64,000 nucleotides of DNA from Sphingobium indicum B90A (GTDB lineage Bacteria > Pseudomonadota > Alphaproteobacteria > Sphingomonadales > Sphingomonadaceae). The translations under genes and the position numbers were made by a program. The stretch's first letter is position 1. Every line of letters starts with the position of its first letter. The notes beneath the pieces were generated by a model. It searched no databases, was not told the DNA's origin, and saw nothing but the letters and a program-made list of their open reading frames with translations. The stretch spans positions 2,294,001-2,358,000 of the forward strand of contig NZ_CP013070.1 of NCBI RefSeq assembly GCF_000264945.2, read 5' to 3'. Shown here one piece after another: positions 26,189 to 34,242 of this stretch.

Positions 26189-27040
26189 ATGCCCGACACC
26201 GAAGAGATGATCCATGAGGATGGCCTGCCCGGCCATGAAAGCCGGCTGGAGCCCAAGCCCGAATGGGAACCGCACTATCCCGGCTCAGGCAGGCTGGCGG
26301 GAAAGATGGCCATCGTCACCGGCGCCGACAGCGGGATCGGGCGGGCGGTGGCGGCGCTCTATGCCCGCGAAGGGGCCGACATCGCGATATTCTACCTGTG
26401 CGAACATGACGATGCGGAAAAGACCGCGGACATCGTCCGGGCGGAAGGGCGGCGGGCGCTGACCATCGCGGGCGACCTGGGCGACCGGGACTTCTGCCAT
26501 CGCGCCGTGGCGCGGGTGGTGGAGGAATTCGGGCGGATCGACATACTCGTCAACAATGCGGGGGAGCAGCATCCCGACAGCGACATCACCGACATCAGCG
26601 AGGAACAGCTGCGCCGCACCTTCCAGACCAACATCTTCGCCATGTTCTTCCTGACCCAGGCGGTGCGCCCGCATCTGAAGCGCGGGGCGGCCATCGTCAA
26701 CTGCACTTCCGTCACCATGTACCAGGGGTCGAAGGAACTGCTCGACTATTCCAGCACGAAGGGCGCGATCACCGCCTTCACCCGGTCGCTGTCGGAAAAT
26801 CTGGTGGGGGACGGCATCCGGGTGAACGCCGTCGCGCCGGGGCCGATCTGGACGCCGCTCAACCCCAGCGGCGGGGCAAGCCCGGAGAAGCTGGAACATT
26901 TCGGGGAGAGCACGCCCATGGGCAGGCCCGGCCAGCCCAATGAGGTCGCCCCCTCCTTCCTCTTCCTGGCCTGCGACGACGCCAGCTACATGTCGGGCCA
27001 GGTGCTGCATCCCAATGGCGGCACCATCGTCAACGGCTAG
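26189..27040 (+). CDS. SDR oxidoreductase, YghA/general-stress type
   Basis: The 283-residue protein has an N-terminal extension rich in Pro/Glu (PKPEWEPHYPGSGRLAGKMA) before the Rossmann motif TGADSGIGRAVA. NNAGEQHP and the catalytic S-YSSTK (ELLDYSSTKGAITAFTRSL) follow. The extension and the motif VTMYQGSKELLDY are those of the YghA/GSP39 group, NADP-dependent aldehyde or ketone reductases. GGAAAGGAGATGTGCG precedes the ATG. Confidence 0.85.
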   Translation: MPDTEEMIHEDGLPGHESRLEPKPEWEPHYPGSGRLAGKMAIVTGADSGIGRAVAALYAREGADIAIFYLCEHDDAEKTADIVRAEGRRALTIAGDLGDRDFCHRAVARVVEEFGRIDILVNNAGEQHPDSDITDISEEQLRRTFQTNIFAMFFLTQAVRPHLKRGAAIVNCTSVTMYQGSKELLDYSSTKGAITAFTRSLSENLVGDGIRVNAVAPGPIWTPLNPSGGASPEKLEHFGESTPMGRPGQPNEVAPSFLFLACDDASYMSGQVLHPNGGTIVNG

Positions 27041-27045
27041 GCAGC

Positions 27046-27128
27046 GCGGACAAATCAAGCCTCGCCAGACTGAGTGATTTGGGTGGGGAGCGGACGTTTC
27101 TGATCCTCCCCATCGATAGATGGGGAGG
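27046..27128. repeat. Intergenic repeat with perfect hairpin, likely bidirectional terminator
   Basis: CCTCCCCATC (27105-27114), loop GATA and GATGGGGAGG (27119-27128) form a perfect 10-bp stem between two convergent genes. The upstream half (GGACAAATCAAGCCTCGCC, then AGACTGAGT) is related to the stretch at 25828-25880, and GAGCGGAC to 23428. One dispersed repeat family thus occurs three times within 4 kb. Confidence 0.55.
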
Positions 27129-27159
27129 TGGCAGCGCGAAGCGGCGTCGAAGAGCCTCT

Positions 27160-29334
27160 TCAGGCGCTCCGCGACCCCGTCCGGCTTTCGCCGCGAATGC
27201 CGGGCGGGGGCCAGGCCGCGGCCCGCCGGTTCAGGGTGACGATGGCGCTGTTCTCGCCCCAGGACTGGATCAGCGCGGGGATATTCTCCGACGGGGCGGG
27301 CCGGCCGAAATAGAAGCCCTGGGCATAGTCGCAGCCCATCTCCCGCAGCCTGATCGACTGGTCGGCTTCCTCCACCCCTTCGGCCACGACCTTCATGTTG
27401 AGCGCCCGGCCCAGCGTGACCAGCGCGGAAACGATGGCGCCGTCGCTTTCGCGCGCCGTCACCCCGCTGACGAAGGATCGGTCGATCTTCAGCGTGCTGA
27501 CCGGCAGCGACCGCAAATGGGAAAGAGAGGCGAAGCCCGTCCCGAAATCGTCCAGGGCCAGCGGGATGTTGCACATGTGCAGTTCGTCGATGGAACGGCG
27601 CACCGTATCCGACGCCGCGCCCAGGAACACGCCCTCTGTGATCTCGATCTCGATCGAATCGGGCGCGATCGAATAGCGGTCCATCGTCTCGATCAGCCGG
27701 CCGGCGAAGCGCTCCCGCCGCAATTCGGCCGACGACACGTTGATGGCGACATGCCCCACCGGCAAGCCGCGCGCGCGCCAGGCGGCCATGTCGGCGAACA
27801 CCTGGCTGGTCATGGTCTGCCCGATCATGTCGGCCACGTCATGATCGTCGAACGCGGCATAGATCTCCGCCGGCGATCGGATGGTGCCGCAACTGTCGCG
27901 CCACCGCAGCAGCGCCTCGAACCCGACCAGCTCGCCGGTCTGCAACGACACCTTGGGCTGGTAATAGCTGATGATCGTGCCGTCGCGCACGGCGGTCCGC
28001 GCCCGGTTGATCATGGCCACGCGTTCCTGCATGTCCTCCAGCAGCGACTGCTCGAACATCTGCATCCGCCCGCGCCCCAGCGACTTGGCGCGATAGAGCG
28101 CCAGGTCGGCATGGCGCAGCAGTTCCGTCGCCACGCGCCCGTCTTCGGGGAAGGCCGCCACGCCGATGCTGACCCCGCATTCGAGCGATCGCCCGGCGGC
28201 GAACAGCGTCTCCCTGATGGTGAGGACGCGATTGGCCAGGTCGGCAAGCTGCTGCCGGCTTTCGACATTCTCGATCAATATGGCGAATTCGTCGCCGCCC
28301 AGCCGCGCCACCACGCCGTCTCCGGCGAAGATGTCCTTCAGGCGAGAGGCAAAGCTTTTCAGCAGATCGTCGCCGGCATGATGGCCCATCAGGTCGTTGA
28401 CGTCCTTGAAATTGTCGATGTCCAGCAGGAACACGCCGACCTTCCTGAATTCGGTCAGCGCCTTGGCCAGCGCCTTGTCCAGGCAGGCGTTGAACATCGC
28501 CCGGTTGGGCAGCTCGGTCAGCGAGTCATGCTCGGCGTTCCAGCGCATCTGCTCCTCGATCAGCACGCTTTCATGGATGTCCTCGGTATAGCCGTACCAG
28601 CGGATGATCCGGCCTTCCTCGTCCCGCCGGGGATAGGCCTGCGCCCGCATCCAGCGATACTGGTCGTTGACCATCAGCCGCACCCGCACGTCGAAGGGTT
28701 CGCCGGTGGCATGGGACTGGGCGACGCGCCGGGTCACCGGCTCGATGTCGTCGGGATGGGTGGCCGAAAGCCAGCCCGACCCTTCCGCCTCGTCGCGTTC
28801 AAGGCCGGAACTTTCCAGCCACCGATCGGTGAAGTCGATGATCCGGCCTTCCGCATCGGCAATCCAGGGAAGTTGCGGATTATATTCGACGATCAGCCGC
28901 AGATTTTCCATGCTGCGCCGGAGCAGCTCGATTTCCGCATGCTCGCTGGTGACGTCGATCGCCACCAGTTCGAAAACCGTCCGGTCCAGCGGCGCGGACC
29001 GTGCCCGCGCAAGAATGCGAACATTCCTCAGCTCGCCGAAATCGCCTTTCAGCGTCAGCGTCGTTTCGGCTTCCCGCTCCTTGCGAACGGCGCGGACGAA
29101 CTGAAAGATCGGCTTGCGGAATATGCCGCACACCCCGCGCAGCCAGCGGAAAAATTGCTGCGATTCCCGAAGGCCAAAGCGATGCGCGGCGGCAGGATCG
29201 GGGTGGAGCCGGCCATCGCCGTCCACCGCGCACCGCAAAACGCCAGCCGACGCCAGTATCTGCTGGTCGCCATCCATCGGGTCCTGCCTGTCTTCCCACT
29301 CATCAGGTGACCGCGATGAAATCTGGTCCGCCAT
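27160..29334 (-). CDS. PAS-PAS-GGDEF-EAL c-di-GMP signalling protein
   Basis: This 724-residue soluble protein has two PAS-like sensor regions (about 20-130 and 140-270; the second includes WYGYTEDIHESVLIEEQMRW). A GGDEF domain follows with intact GGDEF at 346-350, then an EAL domain with E473-A-L, the DDFGTG loop and KVVAEGVEE. Both catalytic signatures look intact, so it could make and break c-di-GMP. It is a candidate regulator of the PilZ-bearing BcsA in the same window. Its C-terminal tail (about 30 residues) is unstructured. No neighbour shares its operon. Confidence 0.92.
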   Translation of the reverse strand: MADQISSRSPDEWEDRQDPMDGDQQILASAGVLRCAVDGDGRLHPDPAAAHRFGLRESQQFFRWLRGVCGIFRKPIFQFVRAVRKEREAETTLTLKGDFGELRNVRILARARSAPLDRTVFELVAIDVTSEHAEIELLRRSMENLRLIVEYNPQLPWIADAEGRIIDFTDRWLESSGLERDEAEGSGWLSATHPDDIEPVTRRVAQSHATGEPFDVRVRLMVNDQYRWMRAQAYPRRDEEGRIIRWYGYTEDIHESVLIEEQMRWNAEHDSLTELPNRAMFNACLDKALAKALTEFRKVGVFLLDIDNFKDVNDLMGHHAGDDLLKSFASRLKDIFAGDGVVARLGGDEFAILIENVESRQQLADLANRVLTIRETLFAAGRSLECGVSIGVAAFPEDGRVATELLRHADLALYRAKSLGRGRMQMFEQSLLEDMQERVAMINRARTAVRDGTIISYYQPKVSLQTGELVGFEALLRWRDSCGTIRSPAEIYAAFDDHDVADMIGQTMTSQVFADMAAWRARGLPVGHVAINVSSAELRRERFAGRLIETMDRYSIAPDSIEIEITEGVFLGAASDTVRRSIDELHMCNIPLALDDFGTGFASLSHLRSLPVSTLKIDRSFVSGVTARESDGAIVSALVTLGRALNMKVVAEGVEEADQSIRLREMGCDYAQGFYFGRPAPSENIPALIQSWGENSAIVTLNRRAAAWPPPGIRGESRTGSRSA

Positions 29335-29437
29335 TCTACTCCCGCAATTCCGACGCCGATCGCGCTACGAATGATTCACCATCCGCTGGCTAAGATTTGA
29401 TTAATGGCCCGCCCTGGGGGACCACCGCCCAGCATGC

Positions 29438-29839
29438 TCAAAATGTCGACGAAAGGCTGACGCCATAGGTGCGCGGGGCGCCGTAGGCCGCCGTGCGGAA
29501 TACGCCCAATCCGGATCGATCGTCGGCATAGGTCCTGTAAATCTCGTCGGTCAGGTTCCTGACCCAGGCGGCGATGTCCCATTTGCCGCGGCGCAGGCCG
29601 AGACGCAGGTTGACCAGGGTCCGCGGACCGGATTTGAAACCGTCGGAATTGGTCGGTTCGAAATAGACGGTGGAGCGGTGATCCATGTCGGCCCGGGCGA
29701 AAATCGTTCCGAAAGCCACGGGAACCTCGTAACTGACCGCGCCATAGCCTGAAAAATGCGGCGCCAGCACCAGGTCGTTACCCGCGCAGTCCATGCTGCC
29801 GCCGCCCACCGACGCGGGCACGCCGCAATTGTCGAACCG
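29438..29839 (-). pseudogene. TonB-dependent receptor, C-terminal fragment cut by IS6100
   Basis: About 133 codons survive, from the IS6100 edge to the stop. They contain beta-barrel strands of a TonB-dependent receptor (HFSGYGAVSYEVPVAFG, LVNLRLGLRRGKWDIAAWVR, NLTDEIYRTY) and end in the terminal Phe (YGVSLSSTF) needed for barrel assembly. The plug and most of the barrel are missing. The frame reads directly into the IS, so the insertion or a later IS-mediated deletion removed the 5' part. Confidence 0.85.
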
Positions 29840-30719
29840 GGCTCTGTTGCAAAGATTGGCGGCAGTCAGAGGTAGGCTGTCGCTCTGCGCCGATCAGGCG
29901 GCTGCTGCGAAATGGTGGTTGAGCATGCCCATGGCCTCCGTCAGCGCCGAGGGCCCAATGCCAAAAGCTCTCTCCACAAGGCGCACCTCGCCCCTGATGC
30001 CGGGCTGCAGGCACCAGGGGCGAGCCTGTCCTTTGCGCAGGGCTCGCATGACTTCGAATCCCTTGATCGTGGCATAGGCCGTGGGGATCGATTTGAAACC
30101 GCGCACCGGCTTGATCAGTATCTTGAGCTTTCCGTGATCGGCCTCGATCACGTTATTGAGATACTTCACCTGCCGGTGGGCCGTCTCCCGGTCCAGCTTT
30201 CCTTCGCGCTTCAATTCGGTGATCGCTGCACCATAGCTCGGCGCTTTGTCGGTATTGAGCGTGGCAGGCTTTTCCCAGTGCTTCAGGCCTCGCAGGGCCT
30301 TGCCCAGGAACCGCTTCGCTGCCTTGGCGCTGCGGGTCGGCGACAGGTAGAAATCGATCGTGTCGCCCCGCTTGTCGACTGCCCGGTACAGGTAGGTCCA
30401 CTTGCCCCGCACCTTGACGTAGGTTTCATCCAGGCGCCAGCTCGGATCAAAGCCACGCCGCCAGAACCAGCGCAGCCGCTTCTCCATCTCCGGGGCGTAG
30501 CACTGGACCCAGCGATAGATCGTCGTATGGTCGACCGAAATGCCGCGTTCCGCCAGCATTTCCTCAAGGTCGCGATAGCTGATCGGATAGCGACAATACC
30601 AGCGCACCGCCCACAGGATCACATCACCCTGGAAATGGCGCCACTTGAAATCCGTCATCGTTCCGTCCGTCCAATCTCCGCCAAGCATGCTCAAGCTTCA
30701 CGATTTTTGCAACAGAGCC
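29840..30719 (-). mobile_element. IS6100 copy 1 (IS6 family, 880 bp)
   Basis: The element runs from GGCTCTGTTGCAAA at 29840 to its inverted copy TTTGCAACAGAGCC ending at 30719, exactly 880 bases as known for IS6100. The flanks TCGAACCG (left) and CGCTACTC (right) are not an 8-bp target duplication, so this copy results from rearrangement or replicative transposition rather than a simple insertion. It is inverted relative to copies 2 and 3. Confidence 0.97.
29894..30688 (-). CDS. tnpA: IS6100 transposase
   Basis: The 264-residue DDE transposase starts MLGGDWTDGTMTDFKWRHFQ. An N-terminal helix-turn-helix (ISVDHTTIYRWVQCYAPEM) precedes the catalytic triad, seen as D in RLDETYVKVRG, D in LNTDKAPSYGA and E in NNVIEADHGKLK. 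Translation is identical to the other two copies in the window. It drives replicative (cointegrate) transposition and fusion at existing IS copies. Confidence 0.97.
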   Translation of the reverse strand: MLGGDWTDGTMTDFKWRHFQGDVILWAVRWYCRYPISYRDLEEMLAERGISVDHTTIYRWVQCYAPEMEKRLRWFWRRGFDPSWRLDETYVKVRGKWTYLYRAVDKRGDTIDFYLSPTRSAKAAKRFLGKALRGLKHWEKPATLNTDKAPSYGAAITELKREGKLDRETAHRQVKYLNNVIEADHGKLKILIKPVRGFKSIPTAYATIKGFEVMRALRKGQARPWCLQPGIRGEVRLVERAFGIGPSALTEAMGMLNHHFAAAA

Positions 30720-31742
30720 CGCTACTCGATCGGCGTTGGCGTCACAGGATTCGAGCTCGATTTCTGGGGCCGGGTGCGCAACCTTTCTGACGCAGCGCGC
30801 TCGCAATATCTAGCAACCGTGCAGGCTGAACGGGCGTTCCGCCTCGCGTTGATCCGGGATGTGGCCTCGACCTATTTTGCTTCCCGGGAAGCCGACGAGC
30901 GGATCGCCCTTGCCGAAGCTACGGTACGCAGCCGGCAGGAAGGCCTCCGCATAGCCGAGCGTCGCCTTGAAGCCGGGGTGACTTCAGCTCTTGATTTTCG
31001 ACAGGCGGAGTCGCTACTGACTCAAGCCGAAACGGAGTTGGCCAGCCTGCGCTTGGCCGAGGCGCAGAGTGAGAACTTCCTGGCCGTACTCTTGGGCGGA
31101 CCCGTTCCTGTCGGGCTCACGGTGCCGCTGACGCTGGCTGACCAGAAAAACGGAACGGTGATTGCCGCCGGATTACCCTCCGAGCTGATGGTGACTCGAC
31201 CGGACATATTGGCGGCAGAAGAGAAACTGCGGGCAGCGCGTGCCAATATCGGTGCTGCTCGGGCAGCCTTCTTTCCATCCATCTCACTAACCGGTAGTAT
31301 CGGTTTCGCTTCAACTGATCTTGGGAATTTGATCGGAAACGAAGGACTGAGCTGGAGCTTTGGACCTTCGATCAGCCTACCCATCTTCGATTGGGGTGCG
31401 AGGAAGGGCAATCTGAGCGTGGCTGAGGCACGTGAGGATATTGCCATCGCCGAATACGAACGCACCATTCAGGGAGCTTTCCGCGAAGTTGCGGACGCCC
31501 TTGCCGGGCGCCGCTGGCTTGCTGAACAGGTCGCCGCGCAGGTTCGTGCCACTGCGGCACAGCGAGCGATCGCCGATCTTGCCCGCACTCGCTACCGCGA
31601 GGGCGTCGCAAATTACCTTGAAGTGCTCGATGCCGAACGGAATCTGTTCATCGCGGAACAGACACTGATACAGCTGCGTCGCGCCGAGCTGGATGCTCTC
31701 GTCTCTCTGTATGTCGCTCTGGGCGGCGGCCAGCAAGGGTAA
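30720..31742 (+). pseudogene. NodT/OprM-type outer-membrane efflux channel, 5' end lost to IS6100
   Basis: The frame enters from the IS border (RYSIGVGVTGFELDFWGRVR) and continues 340 codons to a TAA. It carries the two-fold repeated outer-membrane efflux protein pattern: the coiled helices (SRQEGLRIAERRLEAGVTSA, then LDFRQAESLLTQAE), RPDILAAEEKLRAARANIGAARAAFFPSISL and YREGVANYLEVLDAERNL. Roughly 130-150 N-terminal residues, including the lipoprotein signal, are missing, so it cannot be exported. Codon use is less GC-biased than in the left-hand chromosome genes, which suggests foreign origin. Confidence 0.88.
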
Positions 31743-31823
31743 TGGTGGTAATGTTCCACCGACGGGCCTTGGCTATTGATCATGACAACCTACAGATCGG
31801 TCCGCCGATAAATTCCCTGACCT

Positions 31824-31851
31824 ATATATGATAATGTCCTTTATCACATAC
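31824..31851. other. dif-like 11-6-11 recombination-site candidate
   Basis: Perfect inner arms TGATAA and TTATCA surround the 6-base spacer TGTCCT at 31835-31840. The arms extend to 11 bases with one mismatch (ATATATGATAA against TTATCACATAC). The ATAA-TGTNNN-TTAT core matches the layout of XerCD dif/pdif sites. It lies 16 bases upstream of a small gene coupled to a tyrosine recombinase gene. A simple operator is the alternative. Confidence 0.45.
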
Positions 31852-31866
31852 TAATGCGGGGCGGAC

Positions 31867-32172
31867 ATGAAGGCGGTTCACGACAAGATAGAAGGCCCAT
31901 TCGCGATCGAGGAGGATCTAGCTCTGTACGGCATGGTGATCGGCAGTGCGACGCTGCGCAGCGGCATCAAGCTGATCCTGCATGGCACAATCGCCGGCGA
32001 CCTGATCCTTGAGCCAGGAGCGCGCGCCATCATCCACGGCACAGTCGCCGGGCGTATTTGCAACGAGGGCGGGCGAGCCGAGATATTCGGCTTTGTTGAT
32101 GGCGTCGAAGACCTTTCCCCGGACGCCGTAACGGTCATCGACACCGCCGCCCATGTTCGCGGTCGGCGATGA
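31867..32172 (+). CDS. Small beta-helix (bactofilin-like) protein of unknown function
   Basis: The 101 residues contain repeating units of about 18 with G and hydrophobic spacing (LILHGTIAGDLILEPGARAI, then IHGTVAGRICNEGGRAEIFG). This pattern suggests a short right-handed beta-helix like bactofilins, but no clear family is recognised. Its stop overlaps the ATG of the recombinase gene (ATGA), so they are co-translated. In this mobile setting it may be a recombination or stability accessory; that is speculation. Confidence 0.6.
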   Translation: MKAVHDKIEGPFAIEEDLALYGMVIGSATLRSGIKLILHGTIAGDLILEPGARAIIHGTVAGRICNEGGRAEIFGFVDGVEDLSPDAVTVIDTAAHVRGRR

Positions 32173-33131
32173 ACCAGCTCGCCCCTCTCCCGTCACCCAG
32201 CTTAGCGCTGCCCGCGCTCATCGCGTCGGCCGATGAGCGGGCGCGGCTGCGCTTCCTCGAGTTCTTCGCCGTCACCATCCGCAATCCCCATACGCGCCGT
32301 GCCTATGCGCGCGCAGCGGGCGAGTTTTTGGCTTGGGTAGCGGCGCGCGGCATCACATCGCTCGCCGGCTTGCAGCCGCTTCATGTCGCGGCCTGGATCG
32401 AGGCGCTGGGACGCGAGGTGAGCGCGCCCACCGTCAAGCAGCAGCTCGCGGCCGTGCGCCACCTGTTCGACTGGCTGGTGACAGGCCAGGTCATGCCGAC
32501 GAACCCGGCCGCGTCGGTGCGCGGGCCGGCGCACAGCGTCCGGCGCGGCAAGACGCCGGTGCTGGCCGCCGACGAAGCGCGGCGACTGCTGGATGTGATC
32601 GATGCGACGACGCCGGCAGGTTTGCGCGATCGGGCGCTGATCGGGTTGATGGTCTATTCGTTTGCCCGGATCGGCGCGGCGCTGGCGATGCGCGTGGAGG
32701 ATGTGTTCGTGCAGAATCGGCGACTATGGGTGCGGCTGCACGAAAAGGGCGGCAAGCGCCACGAAATGCCCTGTCATCACAACCTTGAGCATTATTTGGC
32801 CGAATATCTCGATGGCTGCGACTTGCGCGAGGACCGCAAAGGGCCGCTGTTCCGTACGATCGCGCGCGGGACCAAGCGCTTAAGCGACACCCCCCTGCCC
32901 CAGGCCAATGCCTTCGCGATGGTGCGCCGTCGCGCCGTCGCGGCCGAGATCGAGACGGCGATCGGCAACCATTCGTTCCGCGCTACGGGGATCACCACCT
33001 ATTTGAAGAACGGCGGCACGCTGGAGACAGCCGCGACGATGGCGAACCACAGTTCGACCCGCACTACCCAGCTCTACGATCGCCGGCCCGATGACGTGAC
33101 ACTCGACGAGGTAGAGCGGGTGTTGATCTAG
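32169..33131 (+). CDS. Tyrosine recombinase/integrase
   Basis: The 320-residue protein has an N-terminal SAM-like core-binding domain (NPHTRRAYARAAGEFLAWVA) and a catalytic domain with R167 (YSFARIGAAL), a Lys in HEKGGKRHE, H268-x-x-R271 (NHSFRATGIT), H294 (MANHSS) and the nucleophile Y303 (QLYDRR). All catalytic positions are present, so it should be active. Similar integrases are frequent on sphingomonad plasmids and islands. It is carried between two inverted IS6100 copies together with a dif-like site. Confidence 0.9.
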   Translation: MNQLAPLPSPSLALPALIASADERARLRFLEFFAVTIRNPHTRRAYARAAGEFLAWVAARGITSLAGLQPLHVAAWIEALGREVSAPTVKQQLAAVRHLFDWLVTGQVMPTNPAASVRGPAHSVRRGKTPVLAADEARRLLDVIDATTPAGLRDRALIGLMVYSFARIGAALAMRVEDVFVQNRRLWVRLHEKGGKRHEMPCHHNLEHYLAEYLDGCDLREDRKGPLFRTIARGTKRLSDTPLPQANAFAMVRRRAVAAEIETAIGNHSFRATGITTYLKNGGTLETAATMANHSSTRTTQLYDRRPDDVTLDEVERVLI

Positions 33132-33325
33132 GCGGCGACCGGCGGCGCACATTCCCAGCGGCCCCCCCCGCCATTGAAACCCGACCCGTTGCGCGTTGCC
33201 GATCGCGGGCGGCTCGCCTTTGCGCCAGAACCCAAGCATCTTGCCTCGATCGTCCAGATGGGCGTCGGCGACGATCGCGTGCGCGGCCTGGATGAACTGC
33301 CCATGCCCGAACACATAGACCAGCG
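33132..33325 (-). pseudogene. Unidentified gene fragment abutting IS6100 copy 2
   Basis: On the reverse strand one frame from the IS edge reads LVYVFGHGQFIQAAHAIVAD, then AHLDDRGKMLGFWRKGEPP and AIGNAQRVGFQWRGG, a protein-like composition. It then runs into an 8-base C tract (33165-33172) and another frame closes with a stop at 33128-33130. This looks like the 3' end of a gene cut by the IS, possibly frameshifted at the homopolymer. I do not recognise the family. Confidence 0.35.
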
Positions 33326-34205
33326 GGCTCTGTTGCAAAAATCGTGAAGCTTGAGCATGCTTGGCGGAGATTGGACGGACGGAACGATGACGGATTTCAA
33401 GTGGCGCCATTTCCAGGGTGATGTGATCCTGTGGGCGGTGCGCTGGTATTGTCGCTATCCGATCAGCTATCGCGACCTTGAGGAAATGCTGGCGGAACGC
33501 GGCATTTCGGTCGACCATACGACGATCTATCGCTGGGTCCAGTGCTACGCCCCGGAGATGGAGAAGCGGCTGCGCTGGTTCTGGCGGCGTGGCTTTGATC
33601 CGAGCTGGCGCCTGGATGAAACCTACGTCAAGGTGCGGGGCAAGTGGACCTACCTGTACCGGGCAGTCGACAAGCGGGGCGACACGATCGATTTCTACCT
33701 GTCGCCGACCCGCAGCGCCAAGGCAGCGAAGCGGTTCCTGGGCAAGGCCCTGCGAGGCCTGAAGCACTGGGAAAAGCCTGCCACGCTCAATACCGACAAA
33801 GCGCCGAGCTATGGTGCAGCGATCACCGAATTGAAGCGCGAAGGAAAGCTGGACCGGGAGACGGCCCACCGGCAGGTGAAGTATCTCAATAACGTGATCG
33901 AGGCCGATCACGGAAAGCTCAAGATACTGATCAAGCCGGTGCGCGGTTTCAAATCGATCCCCACGGCCTATGCCACGATCAAGGGATTCGAAGTCATGCG
34001 AGCCCTGCGCAAAGGACAGGCTCGCCCCTGGTGCCTGCAGCCCGGCATCAGGGGCGAGGTGCGCCTTGTGGAGAGAGCTTTTGGCATTGGGCCCTCGGCG
34101 CTGACGGAGGCCATGGGCATGCTCAACCACCATTTCGCAGCAGCCGCCTGATCGGCGCAGAGCGACAGCCTACCTCTGACTGCCGCCAATCTTTGCAACA
34201 GAGCC
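33326..34205 (+). mobile_element. IS6100 copy 2 (880 bp)
   Basis: It is bounded by GGCTCTGTTGCAAA at 33326 and TTTGCAACAGAGCC ending at 34205. The left flank GACCAGCG and right flank GCAGCGCT are not a target duplication. It is inverted relative to copy 1 and in direct orientation with copy 3, 25 kb away, so the DNA between copies 2 and 3 could excise as a translocatable unit. Confidence 0.97.
33357..34151 (+). CDS. tnpA: IS6100 transposase
   Basis: This is identical in sequence to the transposases at 29894-30688 and 59230-60024 (264 residues, DDE triad intact). The in-frame ATG at 33393 (MTDFKWRH) is an alternative start. Identity of all three copies points to recent spread or gene conversion. 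Confidence 0.97.
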   Translation: MLGGDWTDGTMTDFKWRHFQGDVILWAVRWYCRYPISYRDLEEMLAERGISVDHTTIYRWVQCYAPEMEKRLRWFWRRGFDPSWRLDETYVKVRGKWTYLYRAVDKRGDTIDFYLSPTRSAKAAKRFLGKALRGLKHWEKPATLNTDKAPSYGAAITELKREGKLDRETAHRQVKYLNNVIEADHGKLKILIKPVRGFKSIPTAYATIKGFEVMRALRKGQARPWCLQPGIRGEVRLVERAFGIGPSALTEAMGMLNHHFAAAA

Positions 34206-34242
34206 GCAGCGCTTTTGATGGATCGAAACCGTCATTGCCTCC

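Noticed and set aside
29912..30790. Long frames antisense to the IS6100 transposase (also at 32880-34133 and 59119-60006)
   Set aside because: The same antisense frame recurs in each IS copy and continues into unrelated flanks, so it is a by-product of the transposase gene.
29840..34205. Copies 1 and 2 of IS6100 plus the 2.6-kb cargo as a simple composite transposon
   Set aside because: Outer flanks TCGAACCG and GCAGCGCT are not a target duplication in either orientation.
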